A stretch of 64,000 bases of DNA from Stratiolaelaps scimitus (GCA_019614645.1 JABWDB010000008.1:3968001-4032000); one strand, 5' to 3'; positions 11,959 through 24,207 are shown, counted from the first letter of the stretch. Program-made: numbers and translations. The notes: generated by a model not told the origin, from the sequence alone.

Positions 11959-13408
11959 GATTCCCTGATGCTGTAGCTTGGATCTCCGGGGGCATTCGTT
12001 GCGTCAGCACGTTGCACCAGCCAAGAATCGTGTGCTCCAAACGTCATTGGCGCTGCCCATTGTTATCTGGGCCGTCGCAGCCTTGCATTTGGTCCCCATC
12101 AAATGAACCATCTCACTCAATGGTAATCCTAGTTATTTTATCTTGACAGACTCGAGGTCTCCCCGTCCCCAGCGCCACCGCGCGTTCACTAACAGCGGTC
12201 AAATAGCGCGATCTCGTCTATCCACGAACAGTCTGAACATTAACCCGCTGTTAGCTGGACGCGCCAACTGCCGCGGCACCCCTTTATGCATCACGGCAGT
12301 CACTAGCGCGTCTGGAGGTGATTAAGCTGGCTGGCTGTGTGTCTAGCCATCTCTCTCTCTCGAGAGAGATCTGTCTCATACTCACGTTTGTACACTCAAC
12401 GAAATTGCGTCTAGCGCCTAAGGTCAAGGGTCACAGCGTCTTCCTCCCCCCCGACCACATCCGCCTCGTCGACCTGCAAACAGGTCGACCGATCAGCCGT
12501 CCTGGCAACCGATTTCCTTGGCACTACTGTTTAGGTTCTCACCTCTAAGCTCTATCTAGCGGTGCATGATAAATTATTACGCCGGAAACCGCCGAGAAAA
12601 TTCGCCGGCGAACTGCAATTCTCCGTTTTTATACAATACGTGATTCATGGAATACGAACAATTCGATGCGAAAATATACCGCGAATGACGAGTGTGTTGC
12701 CAATCAAATCAGATCAAGTCAAATTGTTTTGCATCCAAGGAAGGCGAATTTATTCACTATTATTACTATTATTATCTATGATCTACACAAATTTAGAAAG
12801 TATTTTTGAGGAAGGTAGACAACGTAGTAATCTTTAGGACAGCATTTACACTCATGTACATAAAATATATACTCTTATTATTACTGTTATTATTATTATT
12901 ATTATTATTTATAATGGGCACTAAAACATATTGCTGGCTGTGCATGTAACAACACCGTCCTCTCATACAATGGTGAATACATTATACCAAGAAACATTCA
13001 ACGAGAATTACAGCGATCATCAAAAGCGGTCCGTGTCGAGGCGGAACTCGGTGCCAGATGCACGCCCGGATTTGGAACTGAATTCTGTCCGCCAATCCCA
13101 TGCGCGTATTTGACTTAGAGCAGAAGTAATATACCGACTGCATTGAATACGATTTCACATCCCGCGATTTGTTTCGACCTCGAGACGACCACGGCGTTTG
13201 ATACGGGCACTAGAGACGAAAGTCATGTAATAACAAAGTAATCTAATCTAACAATGTAAAAAAAAGTTCTCTAAACTTGAAAGTTGACAGAAAATTCAAT
13301 AAAACCTATTGTTTTACAATAGAATACAGTTGGGACACTTAGTTACGAAACGAGTGATGGATGAGTGATATTCATAAAACAAATTAGCAATAACTGCAAA
13401 GTGGAAAA

Positions 13409-13492
13409 TTATAAACATCATCGAACTCCATCGGGTGTCACCGATATGTATATATACCGGTGATACCCGATGGAGTTCGATGATATTTATAA
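13409..13492. repeat. Hairpin with 35-bp arms and 14-base loop
   Basis: Bases 13409-13443 and 13458-13492 are inverted complements with only two mismatches in 35. One of these is a G-U wobble in the + transcript, the other a G-U wobble in the minus transcript. The loop (13444-13457) is AT-rich. The size and near-perfect stem resemble a microRNA precursor or a miniature fold-back element. No flanking duplication was recognised. Confidence 0.9.
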
Positions 13493-13817
13493 CTCTGTGT
13501 ACACATCTCCACAAGGGACCGGGCTGTGTACCTTCTCGCGGACACACCCTTGTTCGTCGAGGGACTCCGTGCGCGATTCGATCTCCAAGCGACAGAGGCC
13601 GATGCAGAATGCAAACGGCGGCGGGAGACGAAGTTCACGGAGATCGACCTTGACATATTCCATACGGGAGCGATGAGGGCGAATCGCTTGGATCGACACC
13701 TCACTTCAAGCTTTACCGCTCACGGATTTCACCCCGCACTTTTTGCGAAGATGAGAAGAGTATTCGAAGCTACAAGCCTCGCCTGCCGCTGCGAAAGATG
13801 CGGAGCCAGCTGCGCGC

Positions 13818-13824
13818 TATAAAA
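13818..13824 (+). promoter_or_regulatory. Isolated strong TATA-box candidate
   Basis: A ctaTAAAA match in GC-rich flanks (gcgcgctataaaacgcc) looks like a real core promoter, but no coding exon follows on the + strand within the next kilobase. It may drive a non-coding or 5' untranslated first exon, or be chance. Confidence 0.3.
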
Positions 13825-14936
13825 CGCCACCAGCTGTCCAGCTGTAGTGTCTCTGAATAGTCTAGCCAGATTACCGAATAAGTAATCACCTCTCTTTTAT
13901 ATCTAACAGCAATTGTTTGAATGCCCTTCTATATCAATATGCTCACGCGATGAGCACTCGAATGCTTTCCGAGTTACTATGGAGTTTCTTGGGAAATGGA
14001 AATTGTCAATAACTAAATGAATGCAACTATCACACACTAATCCTATCGCTATCACACACTGTGTATTTTTAGATTTTTTTGGATATATATATATATGCAA
14101 GATCATCTGTATTTGTATTACTCGTTGTTGACTGGCTACCCGACGAAGGGTAAATAAACGAAAATTATTATATATATATGTATATATATCTTAATGATGA
14201 TACTTAGAGGTACTTTATTGACATAAATGCAACCTCGTCGTCATAATTTATTGTTCGTAAATACATATAAATCGTACCCACAAGTACAAGTATGGTTTCT
14301 TTTACCATAACCACCAACCAACTACAATCACAGTATGTTTGGGACACCGGTATCAGAACAATAAGCAATATTTTCAACTTTGTTTCGATTCCTGCTTTCC
14401 CACACCGCCAGAAAGTCATTTTCGTGTGACCAGTGACACATCATTTTGACAAGGAGTACTACTCTAATTAAACATATCAAAAATACAATGAGAAAGCTCT
14501 TGTTTGAACTATTTTGTAGCACTGTGAAGGCCTTTCGAATGTTTCATGACCTTCTGGTGGTTTATGTACCGCCGCGGTGTTGCTCAGTACGACAAATAAC
14601 AATAGTTTACTATTAGGTGTTACACACACACACACTCGGTGTGTTTATAAATAGATTGTACATTTTTCTGTTTTTTTTTTACATTTTTACAAGGACTAAA
14701 TCGACCATCTACTCATATCGCTCTGAAGTACGCCCGTGAATTGTACCAGGCCACGATGAGTCAGCTGATATAAAGGTCACTCGTAATCCACTGAGCCAGG
14801 GTTGGCGATCGACGCACCGACAAATTCGCTGGATTCGTCAACCCAAACCACTTCACAATTGTTGGCTCCGTCACGTCTCCGAGCCGCAACAAGCACCAAT
14901 CGCTCCAATCTAGTTACACTAGTCGCATATATGCAC

Positions 14937-15677
14937 CTAGAACGGTGGAAGTCCGAAGAGTTCCGGTCTGAAGTTCAGCAGGCTGTCTGTGATGAGTACG
15001 CCGGACCGGCGTCGTTGCTTCTGACAGACGTTGTCAACCTCGACCGTACTGACAGCGGCATCGTTCGAGGCCAGCGTGTCCAGAGGGTCGACGACGTACA
15101 CGACTTGCATGCCGGCCGCACGAGCCGCTTGCACACCGTTAAGGGCATCTTCGAACACGAGACACTGTCCGGGATGGGGAGTCGGATTGTCGAACTGTTC
15201 CGCAGCTACGAGAAAGATGTCAGGTGCTGGCTTGCCTTTGTTCACACGGGTGTCGCTTCCGCAGACGATGTGATGTATCAGACTGAGCAGCTGTTCGTGG
15301 CCTTTCGATTTTAGGGCTACGGACTGAACTGAGCTGCTCGTCCCAATCGCCATCGGATAGCCGTGCCGGTACAGATGACGGATGAGCCTCTCGGCGCCCG
15401 GCATCAGCTCGCAGTTCGGCAGCCTACGAGCGTGCTGCTTACTCAGCTGATCCAGGCAGTCGTCGATCGTGAGCGAGTTCGCGCAGTGGCGCACAATGAG
15501 CTCGGCACAGTCGTGGCGATTTCGGCCCCGCAGGCTGTCCCGTAACGCGTCCGTGTAGATATAACCACGGCGGACAACGATCGCGCGCATGATGTCGTTG
15601 TAAATGGGCACCGTGTTGAGTAGGAGGCCGTCCATATCGAAGATGACATGGCTAATTGGTGAATACTTGAGCTTCAT
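14937..15677 (-). CDS. HAD phosphatase, pseudouridine-5'-phosphatase-like, intronless copy A
   Basis: A 246-residue haloacid-dehalogenase-superfamily phosphatase. The closest family I recognise is PUDP/HDHD1 (Drosophila GS1-like), which removes the phosphate from pseudouridine 5'-phosphate in the cytosol. Motifs, numbered from the ATG at 15677, are: motif I FDMDG with nucleophile Asp14 and acid Asp16; motif II GTSSS with Thr113; motif III KGKPAPD with Lys149; motif IV FEDALNG with Glu176-Asp177. The C terminus [11 protein letters not shown] matches copies B and C. The frame is open upstream to 15881 but has no other ATG, so 15677 is the start. Unlike copies B and C it has no intron: the MQ-VV position where both split reads straight through. 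Two oddities: the Asp that follows DGLLL in copy C is Asn21 here, and about 25 extra residues (roughly 205-229, rich in Val, Asp, Lys, Arg) precede the C-terminal block. Confidence 0.88.
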   Translation of the reverse strand: MKLKYSPISHVIFDMDGLLLNTVPIYNDIMRAIVVRRGYIYTDALRDSLRGRNRHDCAELIVRHCANSLTIDDCLDQLSKQHARRLPNCELMPGAERLIRHLYRHGYPMAIGTSSSVQSVALKSKGHEQLLSLIHHIVCGSDTRVNKGKPAPDIFLVAAEQFDNPTPHPGQCLVFEDALNGVQAARAAGMQVVYVVDPLDTLASNDAAVSTVEVDNVCQKQRRRSGVLITDSLLNFRPELFGLPPF

Positions 15678-15857
15678 GTTGCTGCTTCCGGTGCCACTAT
15701 CGCTAATTAACACACAATAGCTTAGCAACTCAAGAGAGCACGGGGTATCAGGTATGTTCAGGCTCCTCGGGTTGCTGCTGCTGCCTGCCACTACGACCGT
15801 TCTTAATCGTTGGCCGGCCGTTCTCGATATGGTTGTCCAGCGGTGCTCGCCACAGAG

Positions 15858-15863
15858 TTTATA
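15858..15863 (-). promoter_or_regulatory. TATA-like element upstream of phosphatase copy A
   Basis: On the minus strand the sequence reads ggcTATAAActc, about 180 bases before the ATG. It suggests that the intronless copy has its own core promoter, with transcription starting near 15830. The start is inferred from spacing only. Confidence 0.4.
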
Positions 15864-17130
15864 GCCGCCGTTGTGGCCCACAGTAGAAGATCCGTCCCTA
15901 TCTCTCTCTCTCTCTCACATTTCGCCTTACGCCGACCCGCGCGGTAAAGAGCCTACGATCTTTGACCCTGCAGCTGCTGCCCCCCCGAGTGGTCGAGTGA
16001 ACGTGGCCCTAGGTCGACGTCACTACCGCTCAAATGCGCCGCTTTTCTGCTAACGTTTAATCACTGCGGCGAGTCATGTCACTCGAGGACGCGCGCAGGG
16101 TCGGTTCGAAATTCGAAGCGTCACACTTCCCCGCTTGACAAAAAAAAAACCCACGAGGATACACGGCGGAGAGAGAGAGAGAGCGCTGGATATCTCAATG
16201 GCGCCTTACCGCTTCCAGCCGGCGCCGACGTTCAGGTGTCGTCTTGAAGAATGCCAATTTCTATTTCACGATAAGTGAATCTCGTGCCCCTCTTACAAGT
16301 AGAACGAGAGCTACCAAAATGCCGGACTTTGCTTCACACGCACATCGTAGTCAAAGGTCCACCCTTTGGCCGGCGCACTTTGATCAACTGTGCGATTTGC
16401 GTTTACTGCGCGTACAAGCTAATCGCCCGTTCGTGTCTTGCTCTGTCTCTCGCCGACACTTTGTATGCACAGGGCGGGCAAGAAAAAGAGATGCGGAGCC
16501 ACTATGGCGGATATAGTATGGTGGACGTTTTTTGCTGGTTGCGGCGAGCCTGTCGAGACACATTCTATCAATCTAGCCAAGCCATTTATCATCGCACACA
16601 CACACTCAAACTGCAGTAGTATGCGTCCATAGGCGCCTTCCAGTCTGGGAACCTCCTGCGGCGGCTGTGTGTTGGGACGTCCCTCTTGGTCACCCAGCTG
16701 CTTAACCGAGTCGAGGTAAGAAACCTTTCAGTGGCAACCGCGACAAACTGGCCACTACGCGTTGGTCACGAGCGCCACCAATAGCAGTTCAACGCTAGCC
16801 TCGGAAAAGACGGTGGACAATAACCGTATAAGTCATAGCCACATAATCATATATAGTCAGATGAGATAATCCCTAGCTTTGATTGACTCAGACACGAGCC
16901 GAGCAATTAAAACCAAAAAGGGACCGCAGCGGATGATCTCGGTAATATGTGCTTTCGTTACGGAGAGCACTTTCTGTGCGATATTCGATCATAACTTACG
17001 AGATACGCGAATGAAAGCCGATATGCGATATCTGTCGCGACGATCCGTGGCGCGATATAATATGGCGCGATATGAGTGTCCGATCAACAGTGTCCTTAGT
17101 GGGGGCACTTTATTCAGCAGGGTTGCTAAA

Positions 17131-17188
17131 ATTACTATAATATGATTATGATTGCTATAATTACTATAATATGATTATGATTGCTATA
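17131..17188. repeat. 29-bp tandem duplication
   Basis: The unit beginning attactataatatgattatg (17131-17159) is repeated exactly at 17160-17188 and then decays into further attat sequence. Confidence 0.85.
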
Positions 17189-18212
17189 ATTATTATACTA
17201 TGATACAGATACTATCGACAGTACCAACAGTATCAGAATAATATTACAGACTTGATGGTACTCGGATCAGGTACAGACTCGATGTCGCTGCAGGCTTTTG
17301 TCAAGTGTCGGCGAAAGACAGTTTAATACAATCCAAGTTCGTTGCTATCGGAGCACTAGCAGCAGCTGCTATTGCTGCTGCTGCGGCTGTCGTTGTTGTT
17401 GTTGTTGTTGCGGTCACAGTTGATATGGCTGCCACCATGAGCATTCGCCGTCTCGCAGATAACACGTCATATTCTATATTGTGATTAATAAATAAGAATC
17501 AAATTCACAGATTGTTGGCCGCCTGTCTGCCTCTATTGTTGCTAGCTGTTGTATGACGATGATACTCGAGCTGTCGAATCTATCCGGGGAGCAACACGCG
17601 CACACATACCCTCGTTTGCACGATTCTTGTGTTATATTCCAGTAGTTCACAGATATTTCTCAGCGGCTTGTACACTTGGGAGTATTTTGTTGTGAGAAGG
17701 GACAATGCAACAATGACATTCAGCGGTCGAATACCCGTTTGGACGCGATTAAACAGAAGAGCAACAGACATCACCGTGGGATTCTCTCAATGCTTCGTTT
17801 GCTTATGTCGTTTCGTTGTTTACTGAAATTTCACGAAGGGCAGCTCCTGCTGCTGCTCCTGTTCGTATCAGCTATCTCGTATATACACAAGTGTGTGTTA
17901 TAATATATGCGCGCGTGAGTCAGGGATATGTTCAGCATGCAGAGATCACGAGCTGACTGAGCCACATCGCCGACGGCGACTTGCGTCAGCGTTGCGACCA
18001 ATCGGGGAAGACGGGTTCTTGAGGACCACCAGCGGCTCTCAGACAGAAACAGACAAAGAGTTCTCGTTAACGCAGCGCTACAGTGCAGCAGTGGTGACGT
18101 CAAAGGGCGGCCACTGAGGCTATCGTGGAGAGGAGATCTCATAAGATGCGATGAGCTGAACACAGCGATAGGTGCGCGCGCCCAGATGTGGCGCAGTATA
18201 AATGGAGAAGCG

Positions 18213-18332
18213 ATGCGAACTACAGAAATGTGCCCTTTTCTGCTGATTGTACCTTTGTTTTTAGGTGAAATTACTCATCTTCTTCTAATTGAATTGCAAA
18301 ACATAAAAATTGAATGTTACGGTTTCGGGTAG
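18213..18332 (+). CDS. Possible short signal-peptide-like ORF behind a TATA box
   Basis: A TATAAAT element at 18197-18203 is followed by an ATG at 18213 (second ATG at 18228) and 39 codons. The N-terminal part after the second Met is strongly hydrophobic (CPFLLIVPLFLG), like a signal peptide, while the rest is unremarkable. It could be the first exon of a small secreted-protein gene, with a weak gtgaaa donor at 18265, or chance. No second exon was identified. Confidence 0.2.
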   Translation: MRTTEMCPFLLIVPLFLGEITHLLLIELQNIKIECYGFG

Positions 18333-19922
18333 AGGCCATTTAATAGATGTGAGTGTACAACACGGTCTCTTAGTTCTTTTAGATATTGTTTTACTGTAAC
18401 AATTCACCAGTCACATGCGTCACATAGCAGCATTTCGTTATGGCAGCGAAGCCAGATATGGATAGCACAAAAAATTACAACAATCTATCTCGAATCGTGC
18501 ACTCCTATGACAATGATTGGCGTTGTTTTTTTAATGGAAACTTTGCTCCGATGTGGATCATAAATAGCTAAGCAACTGCTGCCTCTTTGCCGAATCGTGT
18601 TCCACTCTAGAAGTTGGGTAATGCAACACAAACTGGACATCATAGACTGCAATATAAGCATCGCAGTAATGTCGGGTGTGCTGAGCATATGTCATCTAAA
18701 ATGACATCTTGGTCTTCAAACCTGGATCGAGTGTGCGCTCCTTATCCAGCTCAGAATCCAGTATGATTATCATCATAGATGAATCTGCGATACAATTTGT
18801 TTGAGTTTGAATCTGTTGACGTTATCTCGGTTTCATCGGCTCAAATAGAGTCAGTACAATCTTCACCATTGACGTACGCATTGGTCATGCAACGAAGCCT
18901 ACCTCTATCCACACGAGTGACGTCGCATGACGAAAGGTGACGCCGTTGAAAGTCGATGTTTACTCGATGTGTTCTTTCCGAGTTGCTCTCGCCTCATATG
19001 CCGCAGTACACCTAACACCCCTGTCGAATCATGGGGCGGTTTCCGCAAATTTCCTTTTTGTAACAATGAAATTATCTGGATGTGTGAAGAAAGCAACATC
19101 TTAATCTCGTACGATAGCGCACCCCTCGAGATTCCACTTTACGCATTACGTAATTTGCCAAAACGCTGCCAAACAGAATTGACAATATTCCGTTGCGATG
19201 GCTTGACAATATTGACAATTGACAGGTCCTCATAGTAATACCTAAAAGGTTAAGAGCTGAGGCCTGTCGCATAGGGGAACAGCTGAGGGTCAGCTGGAAA
19301 AAACAAAAACAAAAAATATTGACAATTGAAAAAATATTTCGTTGATGCGATTTGGTCAACTTCGACGTGATTTGTCGCTGAACTGGTGGTGGAAGACCGT
19401 TCTTTTGTCACTTAACAGTGGTGGTCTGCGTCCCTCCTCGAGTTACGCGTCAATGATGATAACCTTTAGCAGAGCCGGATGGTGTTCGGATTGATTCTCT
19501 ACACTTGCGTTTGTTCTTGGGCGTGCATTTTGCTAAGTTAATTAGTAGAATTAATAGTTATATTTGCAAAACGATTATGACTGCATTAAGAGCTATCCCA
19601 GAACTGAGATTACAGTTGTGATACGATGTTCGAAAACGTGATCCAGCTGTTATTATAACACTGTTTATTAGGCAGCCAGTGTAATTATTGTAGCTGGTTT
19701 GCCATGAAACCATTTAAGTGTGTTCAACGACAGCTTTTAGATTGAGACAGGATAGGAACGTCGACGGTAACAAATAAGGTGATATCAGGTGATCGTACTG
19801 AAACACACGTCTCGGAAGTTTTTTGAGCAATGTTACACCTATCGTTAAAATAACTGCTAGGAGCTGTTTTCTTCTATGTCAGACATTGATTATGATGTGC
19901 GTCTTAAAATGTACAATAATTA

Positions 19923-19958
19923 GAAAAGTTGATTCCCCGGTTGGGGAATCAACTTCTC
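19923..19958. repeat. Short hairpin, 13-bp perfect stem
   Basis: Bases 19926-19938 pair perfectly with 19943-19955 across a four-base ggtt loop, ending in a GC-rich inner stem. It has no T-rich tail, and rho-independent termination is not relevant in this eukaryotic context. Confidence 0.8.
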
Positions 19959-20272
19959 GAATTGTAGTCTAATAGACTACATAGCTGACAGCTGACGATT
20001 ATAGCTTTGTCGTCAATCGAAATATACTACTGATTGCGAGCCACCGCAGGCTTTCTTAGAGCCCACTGCACAGGCCAGACTGACGCAGTCTCGAAAACTC
20101 TCCCCTTATCGAACGAAGCGTAAGGCAACAAGCCTCAGGGTCGCGGGCCTGAGTGAGCCTAGCGGGCAAACTGCCCGGCCCTGAGGAGGTCTACGGTCTT
20201 ACGTGTCTTCTCACAAGTGCCACGCGCCGTCGTACCGAGAGCGAGCTCAGACTAATAACACAGCTCAATAAC

Positions 20273-21548
20273 ATGGTGTTCCATCCAGTGACACACTGTA
20301 TTTTCGACTTCGACGGCCTGCTAGTCGACAGTGAACGGCTGTATTTTCAAATCATCGATGATATCCTTAAGGAGCTTGGCCATCGGTACACCATCGAGCT
20401 GAAGCTCAAGGTGCTTGGTTTTACACGCGTTGATTGTGCCCGTACCGTCATTGACCACTGTAAGCTGAGCATAACCAGTGATGAGTTTCTCCACCGCATG
20501 GAGACGAGGGCAGTCGCACTACTCCCCACGTGTGAGCTGATGCCTGGTGCGGAACGACTTGTACGCCATCTGGTCAAACATCGAGTTCCCATTGCGGTTG
20601 GCACGAGCAGTTCGCTAGAGTCGATTCGGCTAAAGACTTCACGTCACATGCCGTTTATGGCCTTATTCAGTCATCTAGTAAGTGGATCAGACGACCCGGA
20701 CGTGAAGAAGGGCAAGCCGGCCCCGGATGTCTTCGTCGTCTGTGCGAAACGATTCTCGACACCGATGATAGGTCCAGATGCGTGCAAGAAAGTGCTGGTG
20801 TTCGAGGATGCGCCCAACGGAGTGAGAGCGGCCCTGGCGGCTAATATGCAGGTTTGACTTCACAAAAGGCTATGTAGGATATATTAATATTGGTACCTTC
20901 GCTAGTGCCGTGCGTTGACATGTGTTTAGTTAATGGATTATATCCAATTACTCTGAGCTGTTTGGGTCATGACGCGTGTTGTGGCCGGAATGTCAATATA
21001 TTTGCCTAATAAAGGCCTGCTCATTTAACCAAGAACGTGACGACTTTTTGTGTCGATATGTTTCAGTGGGGTAAGATCATTGTCTTCTGTCCGAATGAAA
21101 TGGAAAACCCTCCTGTGTAGCCACTAGTTACCGCTATTAAAGCAATTCTTGTCAGTAACCACAATGTGGATTATAAATACATTGAAATATTTTAAAATAT
21201 GTGTACCGCATTAATATTTCAATTCGCTCACATTGTGTATTCGAAGTAGAACACGCAGAGGGATGCATTTCTGGAAAAACGTGTTTGTTTATTCTTTGAT
21301 GAAGAAGCGGTATAATTTAAGCACTTCGCGCATCAAGGTTAGACAGTTAAATTGTGCCGCTCGAAGAAAACATTTTCATTATGATTTGTTTTTGTTGTTC
21401 ACTGCTGATTTAGGTGGTGATGGTCCCTGACCCTCTCGTCGTCAAGCCCGAACAGCGCGCAGAAGCAACGTTGTGCCTCGAATCGCTCGAGCAGTTCAAG
21501 CCCGAGCTTTTCGCGTTGCCACCATTTGACGATGAACAGCAGCAATAG
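20273..21548 (+). CDS. HAD phosphatase, pseudouridine-5'-phosphatase-like, copy B (two exons)
   Basis: The exons are 20273-20851 and 21414-21548. A gtttga donor and tttag acceptor join in phase 0 after ...NMQ to give 237 residues, the usual family size being about 230. The frame is open upstream to 20153 but the first ATG is at 20273, and the protein aligns with copy C from there. HAD motifs are complete: FDFDGLLVDSE with Asp12/Asp14, GTSSS, KGKPAPD and FEDAPNG, with the C-terminal ELFALPPF block in exon 2. The helical cap region between motifs I and II is present. The expected reaction is hydrolysis of pseudouridine 5'-phosphate or a similar small phosphomonoester. Compared with copy C it lacks the first intron (the position VF-VCAKRF is continuous) but keeps the second at exactly the same codon boundary. 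This shared intron supports common descent. The donor is weak (gtttga), which is worth checking with transcripts. Confidence 0.88.
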
Positions 21549-24207
21549 CGGCAAAGCGCACAGCGAGAGACCATTCTCCCGCCGTTCGCTCGAAGTCAAT
21601 CGACCATTTTATTGGCCGTCTTGCTGTCGAGAGGGAACGCGCGCGCGCGCGCGATCACGAGTCAAGTGGGCGGAGGGCGAGCAACACTCGGAAGGAAGAA
21701 TCCTCAGTTCCCTTCAATGCAAACCAGCGAACATGATGAAGGATGAAATTCTTATGAAATTATTATCGTAGTTGACGACTTAATTTGTCACACGATGCTG
21801 TGGCATTACTAGCAGCAGCGGATCGAGCGCCCACGGAGCGCACATGGATCGGCGGTGGCATGATATACTGGTTGGATCGAATCATGGGCGATTTCGAGAA
21901 GAGCACGATCTAGCAGTGCACAAACGGCACAAATAGGTGGAAAATCGTCAAGGGGGGTAACTTGAAAATAGAAGCAGAGACATTTGGCCATGAAATCTCA
22001 TTTTGGTTTTTGTAACCGGTGAAGCGCGCTGTGACAAGGCGCGTGAACAAGCAACACAACACACGATTATCAGTTACAAGTTAGAAATAGCCTCTTCGAC
22101 GACAGTTGTTATTGAACAAGATGCCATATAATATAGTAATAAATTAATGTGTGATTTATGGCGCTCGTTGCGACCAGAAATGACACAGGAGTGAGGAGAG
22201 GAATTAGAAGCACGTGTAACGAGTATCTCGTTTACATGTATATTTATGAGCCGACCGGATGAACACGATAGACGACACTGGGTTCTGATCTGGAGCTGAG
22301 GTGTCTAGCACTGCCAGCCAACTACACGCTATTTAATTATGTAGTTATGTAGTCCGTTTTAATATATATATATATATATATATTTGTGTTGTGTGTAATT
22401 TTTTTTTCGGTCTGTTCTGTTTCTACTGCTTCTTATTCTTACCCACAGACTGAGTTGTACATTTACGAAAGGTGTTTGTTAAGTGAACAAAGCTGAGTGA
22501 CAATAATAAAGCTTCAAAAATGCTTAACTGATGTTTGGAACAATTGAAATTAACACATTTCTACATAAGAGTAGATATTCGGGTCCCTTCCTGTCGTTTT
22601 AATGAAAACGAGCAAAATCCACGCTCCTATTATTAATATTAACGATACGCAAAATACACAGGTTTGCAGGCAAAAAGGTTTATCCTGGACATGTCGTAAG
22701 CATATCGATTTTATGGGAACAAGCAGGTGACCTCGTAAGCCAGATAACGTATACTCGTTAGGGCATTAGCATATTTTATTCACTACTCATAGGCCAAAAA
22801 CATGGAGCGAAATGTAGAGGAATGGCGGCTCGACGTTTCCACATGCGCATCTATTATATCTAATGTAAATTAGCTCAGATAAGATGGGTAACAAAATCGT
22901 ATTCAACCGATCAGTATTTTCGCGTAATGCAATAGCGGACTCCTTCGCTTCCGCACCTGGATGAGTGTAGCGTACCCATACATAATCCAATGCTGATTGT
23001 AGTATTATATGCATTCAAGAAAAAAATAAAGATGATTTTGTCATTTGAACAACTAATCTGAGACGAGGCATCTGAACAGATTTAGATATCTTTCCAATAA
23101 TAACGTACCCAGGTAGCACTCGCGCACGCGCGCTTATCAGCAAGGGACGAATGATATGACCTCAGCTATCCGCTGTAGATTGACAGATGGAGACAGGTGT
23201 TTAGAACTATTTTCTGCCAATGATGCTAAAGGTCAGGGAATAGATTGGCATATTTACAATAGGACAGAGGATTGTCAACTCTATGTACGCCGGAGATAAC
23301 ACGCCTGGACTATGCACCAGTGGTTTGGTGGCCACCACTGATTATGATCACTTGATCATGCGCAAATTTAGCATCAAGATGAGTCTTAGTGCAGCCCACT
23401 GTAGGCTATAACTCGAACTAGAACTGCTCGTGAGTTAAACTAACTCACAAGCACGCCCCCCTTTCACTATAAAGATAGATACTTCGGCTTATTAAGGGAA
23501 CTAGTTATGACAACGCTCCAGTTCTCAAATAACGATAGTGTTGAGTTATATCCCATTGCCCAAAGCATTCAACGTCGCCAATATCTTGTTGTTTCATTGT
23601 TTTACAACAATAGTACACGCATGGTGATTTTCAGTCTCACATAAATATTCCACATCCACGTCGTCTCATCACTTACTTCTAGGCTTATCATTTGCCGCAA
23701 AAATTGATGGAATTTCGCGAAAGTGGGAAATACAAATTGATCGTAATGTTAATGTTGGTAACTGTACTAACAGTAAATTGTATAGAAGTCGAGTCAAGGT
23801 AGCTAGTCAAGGTATATATATATATATACATATATATCGACCTTGGCCTTCGATTCTTCGCTTCTGTTTGTCCTACTCGGAAGACAAACCGTAAGAGCCA
23901 TCTAGGTCTAATGGCATAGTATTCCACTTTGCAATGACGGGCCTCAACAAGTTGCCCTTTCCTGAACCATTCAGCGACCCTCTCTCCTGCTCTCCCGCGT
24001 TCACATAGTCATATAATGGCGGCGGCTCTCTGACGGTGCGCGCAACGTCCTTTGCTTAACAGCAACATCGAATCCACTTTGTTCAATTGGCACAACAAGC
24101 GACGTTCGAAAACTCTTTCGTGATCAACACGTGGCAACCCCCTTTTGAGAGGAATTTTTAGAGGAATAGCTCATCTACGTCTATGAAGTCTATCCCTCTG
24201 TGTCAAA
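21549..24207. other. Intergenic between phosphatase copies B and C
   Basis: No coding region supported. It contains a GC dinucleotide run (about 21640-21652), a TA microsatellite (22361-22383) and a TA tract flanked by a short imperfect inverted repeat (about 23806-23846). The 3' untranslated region of copy B and the promoter of copy C must lie here, but no clear signal was pinned down. Confidence 0.6.
22361..22383. repeat. TA microsatellite
   Basis: A run of about eleven TA dinucleotides between the two plus-strand phosphatase genes. Confidence 0.9.

Larger units (their letters stand above)
11959..14936. other. Intergenic, no gene seen; hairpins and microsatellites
   Basis: No coding region could be supported. 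The stretch holds a 9-bp perfect stem with a 4-base loop (12468-12489), an ATT run (about 12887-12910), the 35-bp-arm hairpin at 13409-13492, a strong isolated TATAAAA at 13818-13824 and TA-rich tracts near 14083-14095 and 14170-14190. Its right end is the 3' flank of the minus-strand phosphatase gene. Confidence 0.6.
15882..20272. other. Divergent intergenic region between phosphatase copies A and B
   Basis: No confident gene. Features seen are a CT microsatellite (about 15902-15918), a GA run (about 16170-16184), a 29-bp tandem duplication (17131-17188), a CTG/GTT triplet tract (about 17365-17410), a TATA-preceded mini-ORF (18213-18332) and a short perfect hairpin (19926-19955). Longer open frames around 16.2-16.6 kb lie in several overlapping frames and do not look coding. 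Confidence 0.55.

Noticed and set aside
12353..12372. ctctctcgagagaga palindrome as a regulatory site
   Set aside because: Best explained as adjoining CT and GA runs; no context supports a function.
14802..15314. 170-codon plus-strand frame
   Set aside because: Antisense shadow of the intronless phosphatase gene.
15678..15881. N-terminal extension of phosphatase copy A
   Set aside because: The frame is open but lacks an ATG, and the family normally starts near the MKLK methionine at 15677.
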